A DNA stretch of 64,000 nt from Pirellulaceae bacterium (GTDB lineage Bacteria > Planctomycetota > Planctomycetia > Pirellulales > Pirellulaceae), in NCBI GenBank assembly GCA_023382975.1, contig JAHDXO010000032.1, positions 28,668 through 92,667 of the forward strand. Reading direction: 5' to 3'. A program made the position numbers and the translations under genes. Below the pieces are notes generated by a model. It was not told the origin of the DNA. It saw only the letters and a list, made by a program, of their open reading frames with translations, and ran no database searches. Shown here piece after piece: positions 26,886-34,815 of this stretch; position 1 is the stretch's first letter; every line of letters begins with the position of its first letter.

Positions 26886-27245
26886 TTACGCCGGCAGGGC
26901 GATCGGGCGCCACAGCGGCGCGCCCCCCGCCAAGTCGGCGTCGCCCCCAGCCAGCAACACCTGAAGTTGATGAGCCTGCAACGCGCGCGTCGGCGAGTTG
27001 CCGGAAGGCCAGTGCAGGAACCGTCCGGTCGACAGCCGCTTCTGGCACAACCAATAGCCTTGGCCGTCGTAGAGCAGGATCTTGACGGCCGTGCCCTTGC
27101 GGTTGCGGAACACAAAAGCGCAGCCGGTCATCGGATCCTGCTCCAACTGCTGGCGGCAGATGGCCGCCAAGCCATCGATCCCCTTGCGGAAGTCCACCGG
27201 CTGCGTCGCGACCAAGATCCGCATCGCGGCAGAGGTTTGGATCAC
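26886..27245 (-). CDS. tnpB: IS66 accessory protein TnpB, 119 aa
   Basis: IS66 Orf2 homologue needed for transposition in this family. It has the characteristic VDFRKGIDGLAAICRQQLEQDP and FVFRNRKGTAVKILLYDGQGYWLCQKRL segments. A GTG start at 27245 overlaps the tnpA stop as GTGA, giving VIQTSAAMRILVATQ, and indicates translational coupling. Length and motifs are normal for an intact copy. Confidence 0.9.
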   Translation of the reverse strand: MIQTSAAMRILVATQPVDFRKGIDGLAAICRQQLEQDPMTGCAFVFRNRKGTAVKILLYDGQGYWLCQKRLSTGRFLHWPSGNSPTRALQAHQLQVLLAGGDADLAGGAPLWRPIALPA

Positions 27246-27655
27246 GGCGTCGCCTCCCTGCCGCACAGCGTGGCGAGCAAGCTGGCCAACTGCCCTACCG
27301 CCGAGCCCTTCAGCGAGATGCAAAGCTTCCGGCCCGAGGGCTCGGCGATTTCAACCTGGCATTCGCCGGGCGCGCCCCACGGCAGCGGCGCCAGCTCGAC
27401 GAACTCCGTCGCCGCTGACTTCGGCGAACCGCTGGCCAGCCCCAGCTGTTCGACCCATTGCCGCAGTCGCTCGGCGGAAACCTGCAATTGGCGAGCCGCC
27501 TCCTCGATGCCAAGTTCCTCGGCTGCCTCCGCGGCCAGCACCCACAGTTCCCTCGGAATGCGTCCCGGCCCGCGGCAACCCCGCCGCCAGAGTTCGAATT
27601 GCCGCTTCGCCACCAGCAGTCGCTGCCCAAACACCCCGTTCGCCGTCGCTCGCAT
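27242..27655 (-). CDS. tnpA: IS66 accessory protein TnpA, 137 aa
   Basis: IS66 Orf1 homologue, probably DNA-binding. A helix-turn-helix-like segment (EELGIEEAARQLQVSAERLRQWVEQLG) lies in the middle and is followed by the family-typical C-terminal VEIAEPSGRKLCISLKGSAVGQLASLLATL. The ATG at 27655 is preceded by ggggagg. It is the first gene of the element and is coupled to tnpB by the GTGA overlap. Confidence 0.88.
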   Translation of the reverse strand: MRATANGVFGQRLLVAKRQFELWRRGCRGPGRIPRELWVLAAEAAEELGIEEAARQLQVSAERLRQWVEQLGLASGSPKSAATEFVELAPLPWGAPGECQVEIAEPSGRKLCISLKGSAVGQLASLLATLCGREATP

Positions 27656-28076
27656 CGGTCGTCCTCCCCTTCCAAAGCAGAATCGACCGACAGTCTACCC
27701 CGACCCCCAACCAACCTTCACGCACACTTGCCGAAAGGACACAATTGACGCCGAACATTCGCCGCCACCGCCGCAACGGTCGCTGCCGCCCGTCGCACTA
27801 TCTGTATGGCGTCAATTAGTTTGTCTGTGCTGGCGACAATTAGAAGTGACGAGGCGGGGAGGTGCTAGCAGTGTTTTGTTCGGGCGTGGGCGACAATTAG
27901 AACGACCGAGGCAAGGTGGGTGCTAGCACGGCGGGGAGGCTGTTCCGCGACCAGGCGAAGAACCAGATTGTGGAGAAATCGTTGATTTGACGGGAGTCCG
28001 CGGGAATTGGAATTCCCTCGGCGGCCCGATTTGTGGCAGGTTGTCGCAAGCTTTTTACCCCCCAAGGAGGCTTGCG

Positions 28077-29581
28077 ATGCTCAAGGATGAAAAGGCGGGC
28101 AGGATGTTCTCGATGCTTCACCGGGGACAGTCTGTCACCGAGATTGCACGGAGTCTCGAGATGAGTGAACGGACGATTCGGAAGTACCGCGATGCGGGGA
28201 TCCTTCCTAGCCAACAGCCGCAGCAGCCGCGGGAGTATCGAACGCGGCCTGATCCGTTGGAGCCGTATTGGCCCGAGATCGAGGAACTGTTGCACCGGGA
28301 TCCTCAACTCCGGCCCTTTGCCTTGCTCGATTGGCTGAAACAGAAATACAATCCGCCGCTCGGCGCGGCCGGAGAGATCGTGATCGGCGACTCGATTCGA
28401 CGGACTTTGGAGCGGCGCGTGCAGCAGTGGAAACTGCAACAGGATGTCCAACGCGAAGTGACGTTCCCGCAGACGCATCATCCGGGAGACGTGCTCGCGT
28501 TTGACTTTGTCGTGCTGAACGGCCTTGGGGTCACTCTCGGAGGCCGGCCCTTCGACCACTTGCTGTTCCACGCGGTGTTCACGTATTCCAATTGGGAATC
28601 CGTCCACCTTTGTCACTCGGAGTCCTTCGAGGCCTTGGCGACGGGTCTTCAAGACGCCTTGCACTTGGCGGGGGGCGTTCCTCGGCGGGTTCGCAGCGAC
28701 AGCCTTTCCGCCGCCGTCAACAATCTCTCCCAGGACAAGGCCTTCGCCAAGCAGTACCAAGCGTTGCTCGATCATTACGGCCTGCAGGGCCATCGGATCA
28801 ACGTCCGCAAGCCGCAGGAGAACGGGGATGTGGAGTCGTCGCACGGGCATCTGAAAACGTGGCTTGACCAAGCCCTGCGAGTGCGTGGGAGTCGTGACTT
28901 CACGGACGAGCAAGAGTACCTGACGTTCCTGCGGCAGGTCGTGGCGCGCCGGAACGAAGCGCGTGCGGTCCCCTTCCGGAAAGAATGCGAAGCCTTGACG
29001 CGACTGCCTGGGCAACGCATCCCCACGTTCACGTCCACGCGCGTGACGGTCAAATCGGATTGCCTCCTGCATGTGCGGCGAAACGTGTATTCCGTCAGCA
29101 GCAAGTACATCGGCCTGAAGTTGGACGTGCTGATCCACCAGGACCATCTGGAACTCTGGTATCAGAACCAGTGCCTGGAACGTCTGCCGAGACTGTTTGG
29201 CCAGGGCAAAGAGCGGATCGACTTTCGCCACGTGATCGACTCCCTGATCCGCAAGCCGCGCGTTTGTCAACTATCAATACGTCCACCATCTGTACCCCAC
29301 CACGCGGTTTCGGATGGCCTACGATCAGTTACTTTCCAGGCACGGCGAGCGGACGGCGGTCAAGCAGTACCTGAAGATCTTGCAGGCCGCCAAGCAGGAA
29401 GGTCTGGACCTGGTGGACGACGTGCTGCGCTGGTTCCTGGCGGAAGGCAAGGCCATCGCGGCCCCAGGAATTCTGGACGCGGTCCAAAGCAGGCAAGCGA
29501 TCCCCGAGCCGACGGCGGTGACCGTCGAGTCGCCGGATCTGGAAGTGTTTGATTCTCTCCTCTCACACAAGGAAGTGTACG
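28077..29581 (+). pseudogene. istA: IS21 transposase IstA, frameshifted
   Basis: IstA is the DDE transposase of IS21 elements. A strong aaggagg site precedes the ATG at 28077. The N-terminal HTH (GQSVTEIARSLEMSERTIRKYR) and the catalytic core are present: Asp in VLAFDFVVLNGLG, Asp in RVRSDSLSAAVNNL and Glu in PQENGDVESSHGHLKTW. Around 29265, after HVIDSLIRKP, the expected continuation (AFVNYQYVHHLYPTTRFRMAYDQLLSRHG) is found one frame forward, consistent with one extra base in aagccgcgcgttt. The downstream part is then in frame to the istB start. Either the gene is dead, or a frameshift during translation joins the parts; the first is more likely. Confidence 0.85.
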
Positions 29582-30463
29582 ATGAACAGACCACCGAGAC
29601 CGACGACCACGAAGTCGGCCAGTCCCGCGCGAGCCTCGAAGAAACCTGTCGCGTCGACGCCCAGTTCGCGGCCTACGACCGACATCGAGAAGCTGTCGGA
29701 GCAACTGAAGGCCTTGCGTCTGCCGATCTTTCGGGAACAGCATCCCCTGGTTGCCCAACAGGCGGCGCGGGAAGGCTGGACGCACCTCCAATTCCTGGCG
29801 GAACTGACGAGCAAGGAATGCCAAGCCCGCCACCAGAACCGCATCGAGCGATTGATGCGGAACTCGAACTTGTTGGCGGGGAAGACCTGGGAACAATTCC
29901 GCTGGTCGCGTCTTCCGCTGCAGGTGAGACAGCAATTCGAGACCTTGCGCAGCGGCGGGTTCCTGGACCGTCAGGACAATCTGCTGATCTTCGGGAGGCC
30001 CGGTTCCGGGAAGACCAACCTGCTGTGTGCCTTGGGCGACCAACTGGTCCGGCAAGGCCGTTCGGTCTGCTTCACCACCTGCCAACTGCTCGTCCAGGAA
30101 CTGCTGCGAGCCAAACGCGATCTGCGTCTGGAGCGGCTCCTCAAGACGCTCCGCAAGTACGAGGCCCTGATCATCGACGACCTGGGCTATGTCCAGCAGA
30201 GCCGCGAAGAGATGGAAGTCCTGTTCACGCTGTTGGCCGAGCGGTACGAACGCGGGAGTGTGCTCTTGAGCAGCAACCTGCCGTTCTCCAAATGGGAGCA
30301 GATCTTCAAAGACCCCATGACCACGGCCGCGGCGATCGATCGCTTGATCCATCACTCCGTGATCATCGAGTTGAACCTCCAGAGTTATCGACTCGAAGAG
30401 GCGCAGCAGAAGAACGCCCCAGCCGCCGCGCAGGAATCAACGCCTGGCTCCGAGCCATCCTGA
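29582..30463 (+). CDS. istB: IS21 helper ATPase IstB, 293 aa
   Basis: AAA+ ATPase that assists the IstA transposase, related to DnaC. The Walker A motif is FGRPGSGKTNLLCALG and Walker B is ALIIDDLGYVQQSREEMEVLF; the sensor region LSSNLPFSKWEQIFKDP and the DRLIHHSVIIELN segment are standard for IstB. The ATG at 29582 has aaggaag upstream, inside the end of istA. A Pro/Ser/Lys-rich extension of about 40 residues precedes the usual IstB start. The last third is duplicated at 24142-24471. Confidence 0.93.
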   Translation: MNRPPRPTTTKSASPARASKKPVASTPSSRPTTDIEKLSEQLKALRLPIFREQHPLVAQQAAREGWTHLQFLAELTSKECQARHQNRIERLMRNSNLLAGKTWEQFRWSRLPLQVRQQFETLRSGGFLDRQDNLLIFGRPGSGKTNLLCALGDQLVRQGRSVCFTTCQLLVQELLRAKRDLRLERLLKTLRKYEALIIDDLGYVQQSREEMEVLFTLLAERYERGSVLLSSNLPFSKWEQIFKDPMTTAAAIDRLIHHSVIIELNLQSYRLEEAQQKNAPAAAQESTPGSEPS

Positions 30464-30577
30464 ATCCCGACTTTCCCTCGGACCGTCTAATTGTCGCTAA
30501 AGTACACTGCTAATTGACGCCGAACAACCATCCACCCGCCAGTGCGAACTTCAAGATTTTGTAGCTCTGCCGAAACG

Positions 30578-31117
30578 TCATGTTCGCAAAAGAGTGTGCC
30601 TTATTGTCGCGACGGTTTCTTCGACGGGCTTCGCGCCATCAACAAGTAGATCGGCTATGTCGGGCAGCCTGGATTTGACATCGACCTCCGTAGAGTGGTT
30701 CTCAATGTCTGCGAGCATCTCGGGATTCAGCTTCGCTCGTCGAGCACGGGCGAGGTGCAGATCATTATCGACAGCGATGTAGACAAGCACGAACTTCAGA
30801 GGCAAAACGATTTCACGCAGGTGCTTCACGGCTTCCAAGTGGCGAACTCCGCCTATTACTATCGGCATCCCAGATCGCCAGTTCGCCGCATTGAGAACCC
30901 CGCGGCAAAACACGGGCCAGCCCTCCCCGATCAAGGATTCACCAATTCTCTGGAGAACAACTCGCGATTGCGGATCTTGTTTTTCCCGGACAGCGACGCG
31001 TCGAACATAGTCGCCGAAGGATGCATACGCCCAGCCCAGCGAGTCTGCGGTCGCTGACGCAATGGTCGTCTTGCCGCTCATAATTCGGCCCGAGAAGGCG
31101 ATCGCGCATGGTTTCAT
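30578..31117 (-). CDS. P-loop nucleotide-kinase-like protein, 179 aa
   Basis: Small P-loop protein of the nucleoside/nucleotide kinase kind. The Walker A motif is FSGRIMSGKTTIA (GxxxxGKT at residues 10-17), followed by helix and the FGDYVRR segment expected near a nucleotide-binding site. A second strand is PIVIGGVRHLEAVKHLRE, and VLVYIAVDNDLHLARARRAKL looks like the strand plus lid Arg region. Size and layout resemble dephospho-CoA/thymidylate-kinase-like folds, but the substrate is unknown. The start at 31117 is chosen because ATG overlaps the stop of the ASCH gene as ATGA. It is the last gene of the six-gene minus-strand cluster. Confidence 0.7.
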   Translation of the reverse strand: MKPCAIAFSGRIMSGKTTIASATADSLGWAYASFGDYVRRVAVREKQDPQSRVVLQRIGESLIGEGWPVFCRGVLNAANWRSGMPIVIGGVRHLEAVKHLREIVLPLKFVLVYIAVDNDLHLARARRAKLNPEMLADIENHSTEVDVKSRLPDIADLLVDGAKPVEETVATIRHTLLRT

Positions 31118-31638
31118 TCGTTCCATAGGGACATTTGCCGAGATCGTCTTCGAAGCACAACCCACCCACGACGATCGCTCTTGCCGACGTAGACCGGAGC
31201 AATCGATTGGACGTGGTCAAGTCGCATCAAAGTTGCAAACGAGGCATTTGACCGTTCTGCCCAAAATTCAGGGTCTTGAGCGCACAATGCGTCAGAAAAG
31301 ACCGACTGAAGTTCGCACAGTGATTCAGGATCAATATGATAAGACCACACTTGACTGATCCTGCCAATCCCAACGATGGGCCCACCAGTGCCCTTCAATA
31401 GCAGCACATCGCCAACACCAACTCTACGGTAGGGCGGAATTCGTTTCACCGAGAACCGCGATTCAACCGTCTTTTGACCATCAAGGATGTAGCTGAGGTA
31501 GGGCTCAAGGAAGACGGCAAGGTGCGTTGACACCTCTGGTGGATAGTCAAATGCAAAATTCGTCAAATACGACTGCCAGAACTCATTCGACTGGACCGCG
31601 TCGCGGACAGTTTCAAGCAGCTTCAGGTCTACGGACAT
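31114..31638 (-). CDS. ASCH-domain protein, 174 aa
   Basis: ASCH domains are PUA-like beta barrels expected to bind RNA or nucleotides. The signature is visible at about residues 40-115: LAVFLEPYLSYILDGQKTVESRF (GxKxxExR pattern), YRRVGVGDVLLLKG and GPIVGIGRISQVWSY. The N-terminal 38 residues are helical. The start at 31638 is preceded by cggagag; earlier in-frame starts would overlap the radical SAM gene. The stop is fused as ATGA to the kinase-like gene, so those two are tightly coupled. Placed among a radical SAM enzyme and a kinase, it may recognise a modified base or RNA; that is inference. Confidence 0.75.
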   Translation of the reverse strand: MSVDLKLLETVRDAVQSNEFWQSYLTNFAFDYPPEVSTHLAVFLEPYLSYILDGQKTVESRFSVKRIPPYRRVGVGDVLLLKGTGGPIVGIGRISQVWSYHIDPESLCELQSVFSDALCAQDPEFWAERSNASFATLMRLDHVQSIAPVYVGKSDRRGWVVLRRRSRQMSLWNE

Positions 31639-31733
31639 TGGAACTCTCCGAGCATCCGTGATCAGGCTTCCGCACATCCTGCTCGAGTCAGAAACGGCGA
31701 TCTTGTACTGAAGGCGACTGTTACTTTTTTTGG

Positions 31734-32735
31734 TCACGTCAACGCCACTTCCGTGATCATAAGACTTCGTTCCACTGCTGAGAATCGGCCTGCCAATTCC
31801 TCCTGCCACAATTCGATCGCTCGGTGCTGATTATCCATAGCTCGTTGGTGTTCGGCGGTTCGACGCTTGCCCATCGGAGAGAACTGTCTGATTTCCAACG
31901 GAACTACTCGCAGCGGGAAATTGCTGTGGATGATCTGAAGATCGTCCACGAATTTTTTCATGTCGTCTCGAAGTCGGCCAGTCGCCGGAGTTGTGAATGT
32001 GGCGTAGCCGTAGAGGTCGATGTCGAGTTCGAAATATCGCCGGACTAGCTCGAATTGGCGACGAAACAACTCCCTCGGTGCGCCAGTGTTGTATTCGAAT
32101 GACTCGCAGTTGAATCCCTTGAAACAGCAGACCTTGCCATAGTTCTTAAAGCCCGTGACCAATTTGATGTCCTCGTCCTTAAGAAACCGCCAGAAGAAGT
32201 CCGTACTCAGATTGTCATCGGACCAAAGGTAAACGGAATCCTCCAGCTCCCGACGTTGTAGTTCCCGCATCATCCACGGAACCCACTCCGGCGTTAGATC
32301 CGGTTGCCCTCCCGAAAGATCAATTACACTTGGACGAGATGGTTCGTCCAAAAAAAGCGAGACGAGATCCGCAGCGCTCATCCACGACGCATTGGATTCA
32401 CAGGCGTTGAGCAGGGAACGAGGTACATAACAGTACCAGCACGCAAAATTGCACACTGCGACTTGAAACACCTGAACTTGCAGAAGATCCGTTGGCTGCG
32501 TAGCCAGTGCTTTGCAGGCAGGATCAATGGGTAACGGATTGGGTGGCCACCCATCGCTCGTTGCCCGTCGGAAGTGGTGAATCCTCCCAAAACCATCGCA
32601 GTTGGCGGGTTTGGTCAGATCCCCCTCTTGCTCGCTACCAATGATGTTGGCCACCAGCAGTCGTCGATTCGCTAGGTCGATCGAACGTTCGCGCAATAAT
32701 AGTGAATGCTGCTCTGTTACAACCGCACTAGCCAT
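31734..32735 (-). CDS. Radical SAM enzyme, 333 aa
   Basis: Radical S-adenosylmethionine enzyme, which uses a [4Fe-4S] cluster to make a 5'-deoxyadenosyl radical. The cluster motif is CNFACWYC (Cys95, Cys99, Cys102, CX3CX2C) after the strand DLLQVQVFQVAV, and the SAM-binding GGE-like motif is DLSGGQPDL (about 139-147, Gln instead of Glu). Later strands (EDSVYLWSDDNL, IKLVTGF, LDIDLYGYATFT, LRVVPLEIRQFSP) fit a partial TIM barrel. About 85 residues precede the core. An additional cysteine group (VCCFKGFNC, near 200) could bind a second ligand. I cannot place it in a known subfamily. It lies ten bases after the DUF4186-like gene. Confidence 0.85.
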   Translation of the reverse strand: MASAVVTEQHSLLLRERSIDLANRRLLVANIIGSEQEGDLTKPANCDGFGRIHHFRRATSDGWPPNPLPIDPACKALATQPTDLLQVQVFQVAVCNFACWYCYVPRSLLNACESNASWMSAADLVSLFLDEPSRPSVIDLSGGQPDLTPEWVPWMMRELQRRELEDSVYLWSDDNLSTDFFWRFLKDEDIKLVTGFKNYGKVCCFKGFNCESFEYNTGAPRELFRRQFELVRRYFELDIDLYGYATFTTPATGRLRDDMKKFVDDLQIIHSNFPLRVVPLEIRQFSPMGKRRTAEHQRAMDNQHRAIELWQEELAGRFSAVERSLMITEVALT

Positions 32736-32745
32736 CGCTTGCTAC

Positions 32746-33351
32746 CTACTTCGACATCCGAATCGGCGGAACATTCTCACCGCCCGACGAGAGATCCGGG
32801 AGACGCTCCAGAAGGTACGACATCGCCAGTTCCGTGAGGTACTCAATCTCGTCATCCGTCAGGCTGCGGTTCTGAGGAATGCCGTGCCAGTATTCGATAC
32901 ACTTGCGACAACACGATGCAGTCGCATGTTGCGCGTAGTGAATTGGATTGCCCGATCCTGCCATCGGAGTTTGCCGACCGTCGAATGGATCATTTGCTCT
33001 ACCCACTGACTTCCGCAGGCGCGAACGCACAGCATCATAAAGCCCGGATACGCCCTTTCGCCGAGCATAGTTTACTGCCTTTTGGTCAATTTCTATGTGC
33101 CAGAAGTGATGGCGGATCATCTCAAACTTCAGCGCCGTAAAGGTGTACGAAGCATCCGTCAGATCCTTCTCATAAACTCGAGGCCAGTCCACTAACCTCG
33201 CCCCGCATTCACGACAAGCCCCCACTTGGTTGACAGCCTTCATCTGTTTCGTTGCGCGAAAGCAGTGCAGGTCGTTTTCACAATCGCTGCTGGTACACGT
33301 GACTTTCAATGGCGTTGGGCCCAAGTCGACAAGTTTCTTCTTCCGTGCCAT
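32746..33351 (-). CDS. DUF4186-like cysteine-rich protein, 201 aa
   Basis: The C-terminal half has the pattern I associate with DUF4186: GRQTPM (125-130), IHYAQHATASCCRKC (about 137-151), EYWHGIP and a final helical LTDDEIEYLTELAMSYL. The N-terminal part adds cysteines 19, 24, 30, 46 and 49 (VTCTSSDC, LHCF, ACRECGARLVDW) that look like a zinc-binding module. The function of the family is unknown to me. It starts three bases after the protease gene stop and ends ten bases before the radical SAM gene, so it is almost certainly part of the same operon. Assignment is from memory of the family motif. Confidence 0.65.
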   Translation of the reverse strand: MARKKKLVDLGPTPLKVTCTSSDCENDLHCFRATKQMKAVNQVGACRECGARLVDWPRVYEKDLTDASYTFTALKFEMIRHHFWHIEIDQKAVNYARRKGVSGLYDAVRSRLRKSVGRANDPFDGRQTPMAGSGNPIHYAQHATASCCRKCIEYWHGIPQNRSLTDDEIEYLTELAMSYLLERLPDLSSGGENVPPIRMSK

Positions 33352-33354
33352 TCT

Positions 33355-34800
33355 TCATTTCTCCATCGTAGTAAGTGCCTGCAGCAGAATCTGACGATCA
33401 ATGTCGATCAGCCGGTCCAATTGAAGCCTTGGCAACAACCAGTCTCTCGCGATCTCCCATGGGTTACTATCACTTGATTGCAAATTCGTGGCCGCTCCCC
33501 ACCAGTTGACATCTTGAAGGGAAAGCCGAAACGCCATGTAGTTCGCCAGAGCGCCAAGCTCGATATCTTCGGTGTCGGCAACCATCTGGACAGCATTCTT
33601 GAGCCGGTCAACACGCCCACCCGCTGCATGAACGCACATCTGTGCCAATTCTTCCGCACGTCCATCCAACATTACATCCCCCGCAAATCTTGTGGCCTCC
33701 TGCTCCTCCGCCGAATCGCGACGTTCCGGCGACATTTCGCTTTCTTCTATGACAGTCCGATACGCCTGGTTTGGTTCCTGTCCAGCATGGTATGTCTCGT
33801 GAAGGCAGTCGCTTGTCCAGCGTGCGTTCGACAACGTGCGTTGTTTGAGCACGATGATATTTCGACCATCAACCCGCCAGAACGCACCGTGAAATGATCC
33901 AGCGTCGCTCAATGGCAACACAGGAATTCCAAGGTTCCACAAGAAACGCAGAACGTGCTCGAAGGTTACGGTGCCGAATTCGGCAAGTATCGCTTCGCGA
34001 AACTCGTTGGCGTCTGTTGGCACCGGACAGGGCTCAAGATCGGGAGTTGCCTGAAGAATGAGAAGTGCTAAATAGTGAGCGTAGACTGTATAGGCACTCA
34101 CTTTGCGCTCGTTTGCTCCCGCCGGAATCTTGAACCGAGCGATACCGGCTGCTTCTGTTTGAAGCCGCAACGGCGGCGTAGCAAACAGCTCGGCGACTCC
34201 CCATTTGAATACTCGGCCCAGAATAGTCGCAGCATTCGTGATTTCTACTTCTGTTGGGTTCCGAGATGTGTCAAGGATACGCTCGGCTAACGCCGGCGGC
34301 AAAAGTCGTCTGCGGACGAAATCACGATCGATACCTGCATTTCTAAGACGATCAAATAGGGCTGAAACACTTGTGGCCTTGGCTGGCAGGACGACCTCCT
34401 CACGAACGGACACACCTAACGCATCAACGATTGCTCGCATCCGGGCCACGCTGGCCGATTGGTAGTCAGTTGCTTCGTATCGTTGCAACTGTTGTTCCTT
34501 CATTCCCAGACGCTCAGCAAGGACTTTCTGGCTCAGACCTAATGCAATTCGTGCCCGGACTAGAGCTTGCGGCAACTCCTTGAAAGACTCGACTGTGATG
34601 ATTCCACACTCGCCAGAGCGGAGAGCCTCGTACTCCTCCAACTGCTGCTGTAGCTCCTCCAACTGGCTTCGCAACGCGTCCGTCTCAAGTTTCGCCAAAA
34701 GGGGATCGACACCTTCTCGTGAGGAGACCTCATTCAGCGCACGTTCGAACTTGCCCACCTGGGCTTTGGTGATTCGGTATTGTCTCTCATTCTTAATCAT
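33355..34800 (-). CDS. XRE regulator fused to ImmA/IrrE-type metalloprotease, 481 aa
   Basis: Cytoplasmic regulator combining three parts. Residues 1-65 are a charged helical region beginning NERQYRITKAQ, as in antitoxins paired with DUF6932 proteins. Residues 78-130 are an XRE helix-turn-helix (ALVRARIALGLSQKVLAERLGMKEQQLQRYE). Residues about 290-400 are an ImmA/IrrE-like zinc protease with HETYH at 334-338 and a downstream Glu in EEQEATRFAGDVML (Glu368 the likely third ligand). Proteins of this kind usually bind the local promoter and are relieved by cleavage of a repressor or of themselves. It is the second gene of the cluster, 15 bases after the nucleotidyltransferase-like gene, and may bind the palindrome at 35262-35273. 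Confidence 0.85.
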   Translation of the reverse strand: MIKNERQYRITKAQVGKFERALNEVSSREGVDPLLAKLETDALRSQLEELQQQLEEYEALRSGECGIITVESFKELPQALVRARIALGLSQKVLAERLGMKEQQLQRYEATDYQSASVARMRAIVDALGVSVREEVVLPAKATSVSALFDRLRNAGIDRDFVRRRLLPPALAERILDTSRNPTEVEITNAATILGRVFKWGVAELFATPPLRLQTEAAGIARFKIPAGANERKVSAYTVYAHYLALLILQATPDLEPCPVPTDANEFREAILAEFGTVTFEHVLRFLWNLGIPVLPLSDAGSFHGAFWRVDGRNIIVLKQRTLSNARWTSDCLHETYHAGQEPNQAYRTVIEESEMSPERRDSAEEQEATRFAGDVMLDGRAEELAQMCVHAAGGRVDRLKNAVQMVADTEDIELGALANYMAFRLSLQDVNWWGAATNLQSSDSNPWEIARDWLLPRLQLDRLIDIDRQILLQALTTMEK

Positions 34801-34815
34801 TGCTCTCCCCCAAAC

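Larger units (their letters stand above)
24472..27742 (-). mobile_element. IS66-family insertion sequence, complete, 3271 bp
   Basis: Both ends are visible. The left end gtgtggtttcggcaagg... (24472-24492) matches the reverse complement of the right end (27722-27742) at 18 of 21 positions. The 8-bp word aattgacg flanks it on both sides (24464-24471 and 27743-27750), the target duplication size known for IS66. Three genes in the usual order read leftward: tnpA, tnpB and the large transposase. The 505 bases between the transposase stop and the left end (24493-24997) hold no convincing gene, making the element longer than most IS66 members. It inserted into the right end of an IS21 remnant. Confidence 0.9.
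27803..30526 (+). mobile_element. IS21-family insertion sequence, nearly complete, 2724 bp
   Basis: The element starts with tgtatggcgtcaattag (27803-27819) and ends with ctaattgacgccgaaca (30510-30526); the ends are inverted repeats with 15 of 17 matches and the TG...CA borders of IS21. Inside the left end gcgacaattagaa recurs at 27833 and 27890, each followed by ...gaggc and gtgctagca, the multiple terminal repeats typical of this family. Flanks actatc (27797-27802) and accatc (30527-30532) may be a 6-bp target duplication with one change. It contains istA (frameshifted) and istB (intact). Confidence 0.85.

Noticed and set aside
29314..30513. 399-codon open frame overlapping istB
   Set aside because: Only its first part (IstA C-terminal half) is meaningful; beyond 29582 it is a shadow of istB in another frame.
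31734..32735. Assignment of the radical SAM enzyme to viperin
   Set aside because: The cluster motif CNFACWYC and its surroundings differ from the viperin CNYxCxFCF pattern, and conserved viperin C-terminal motifs were not seen.
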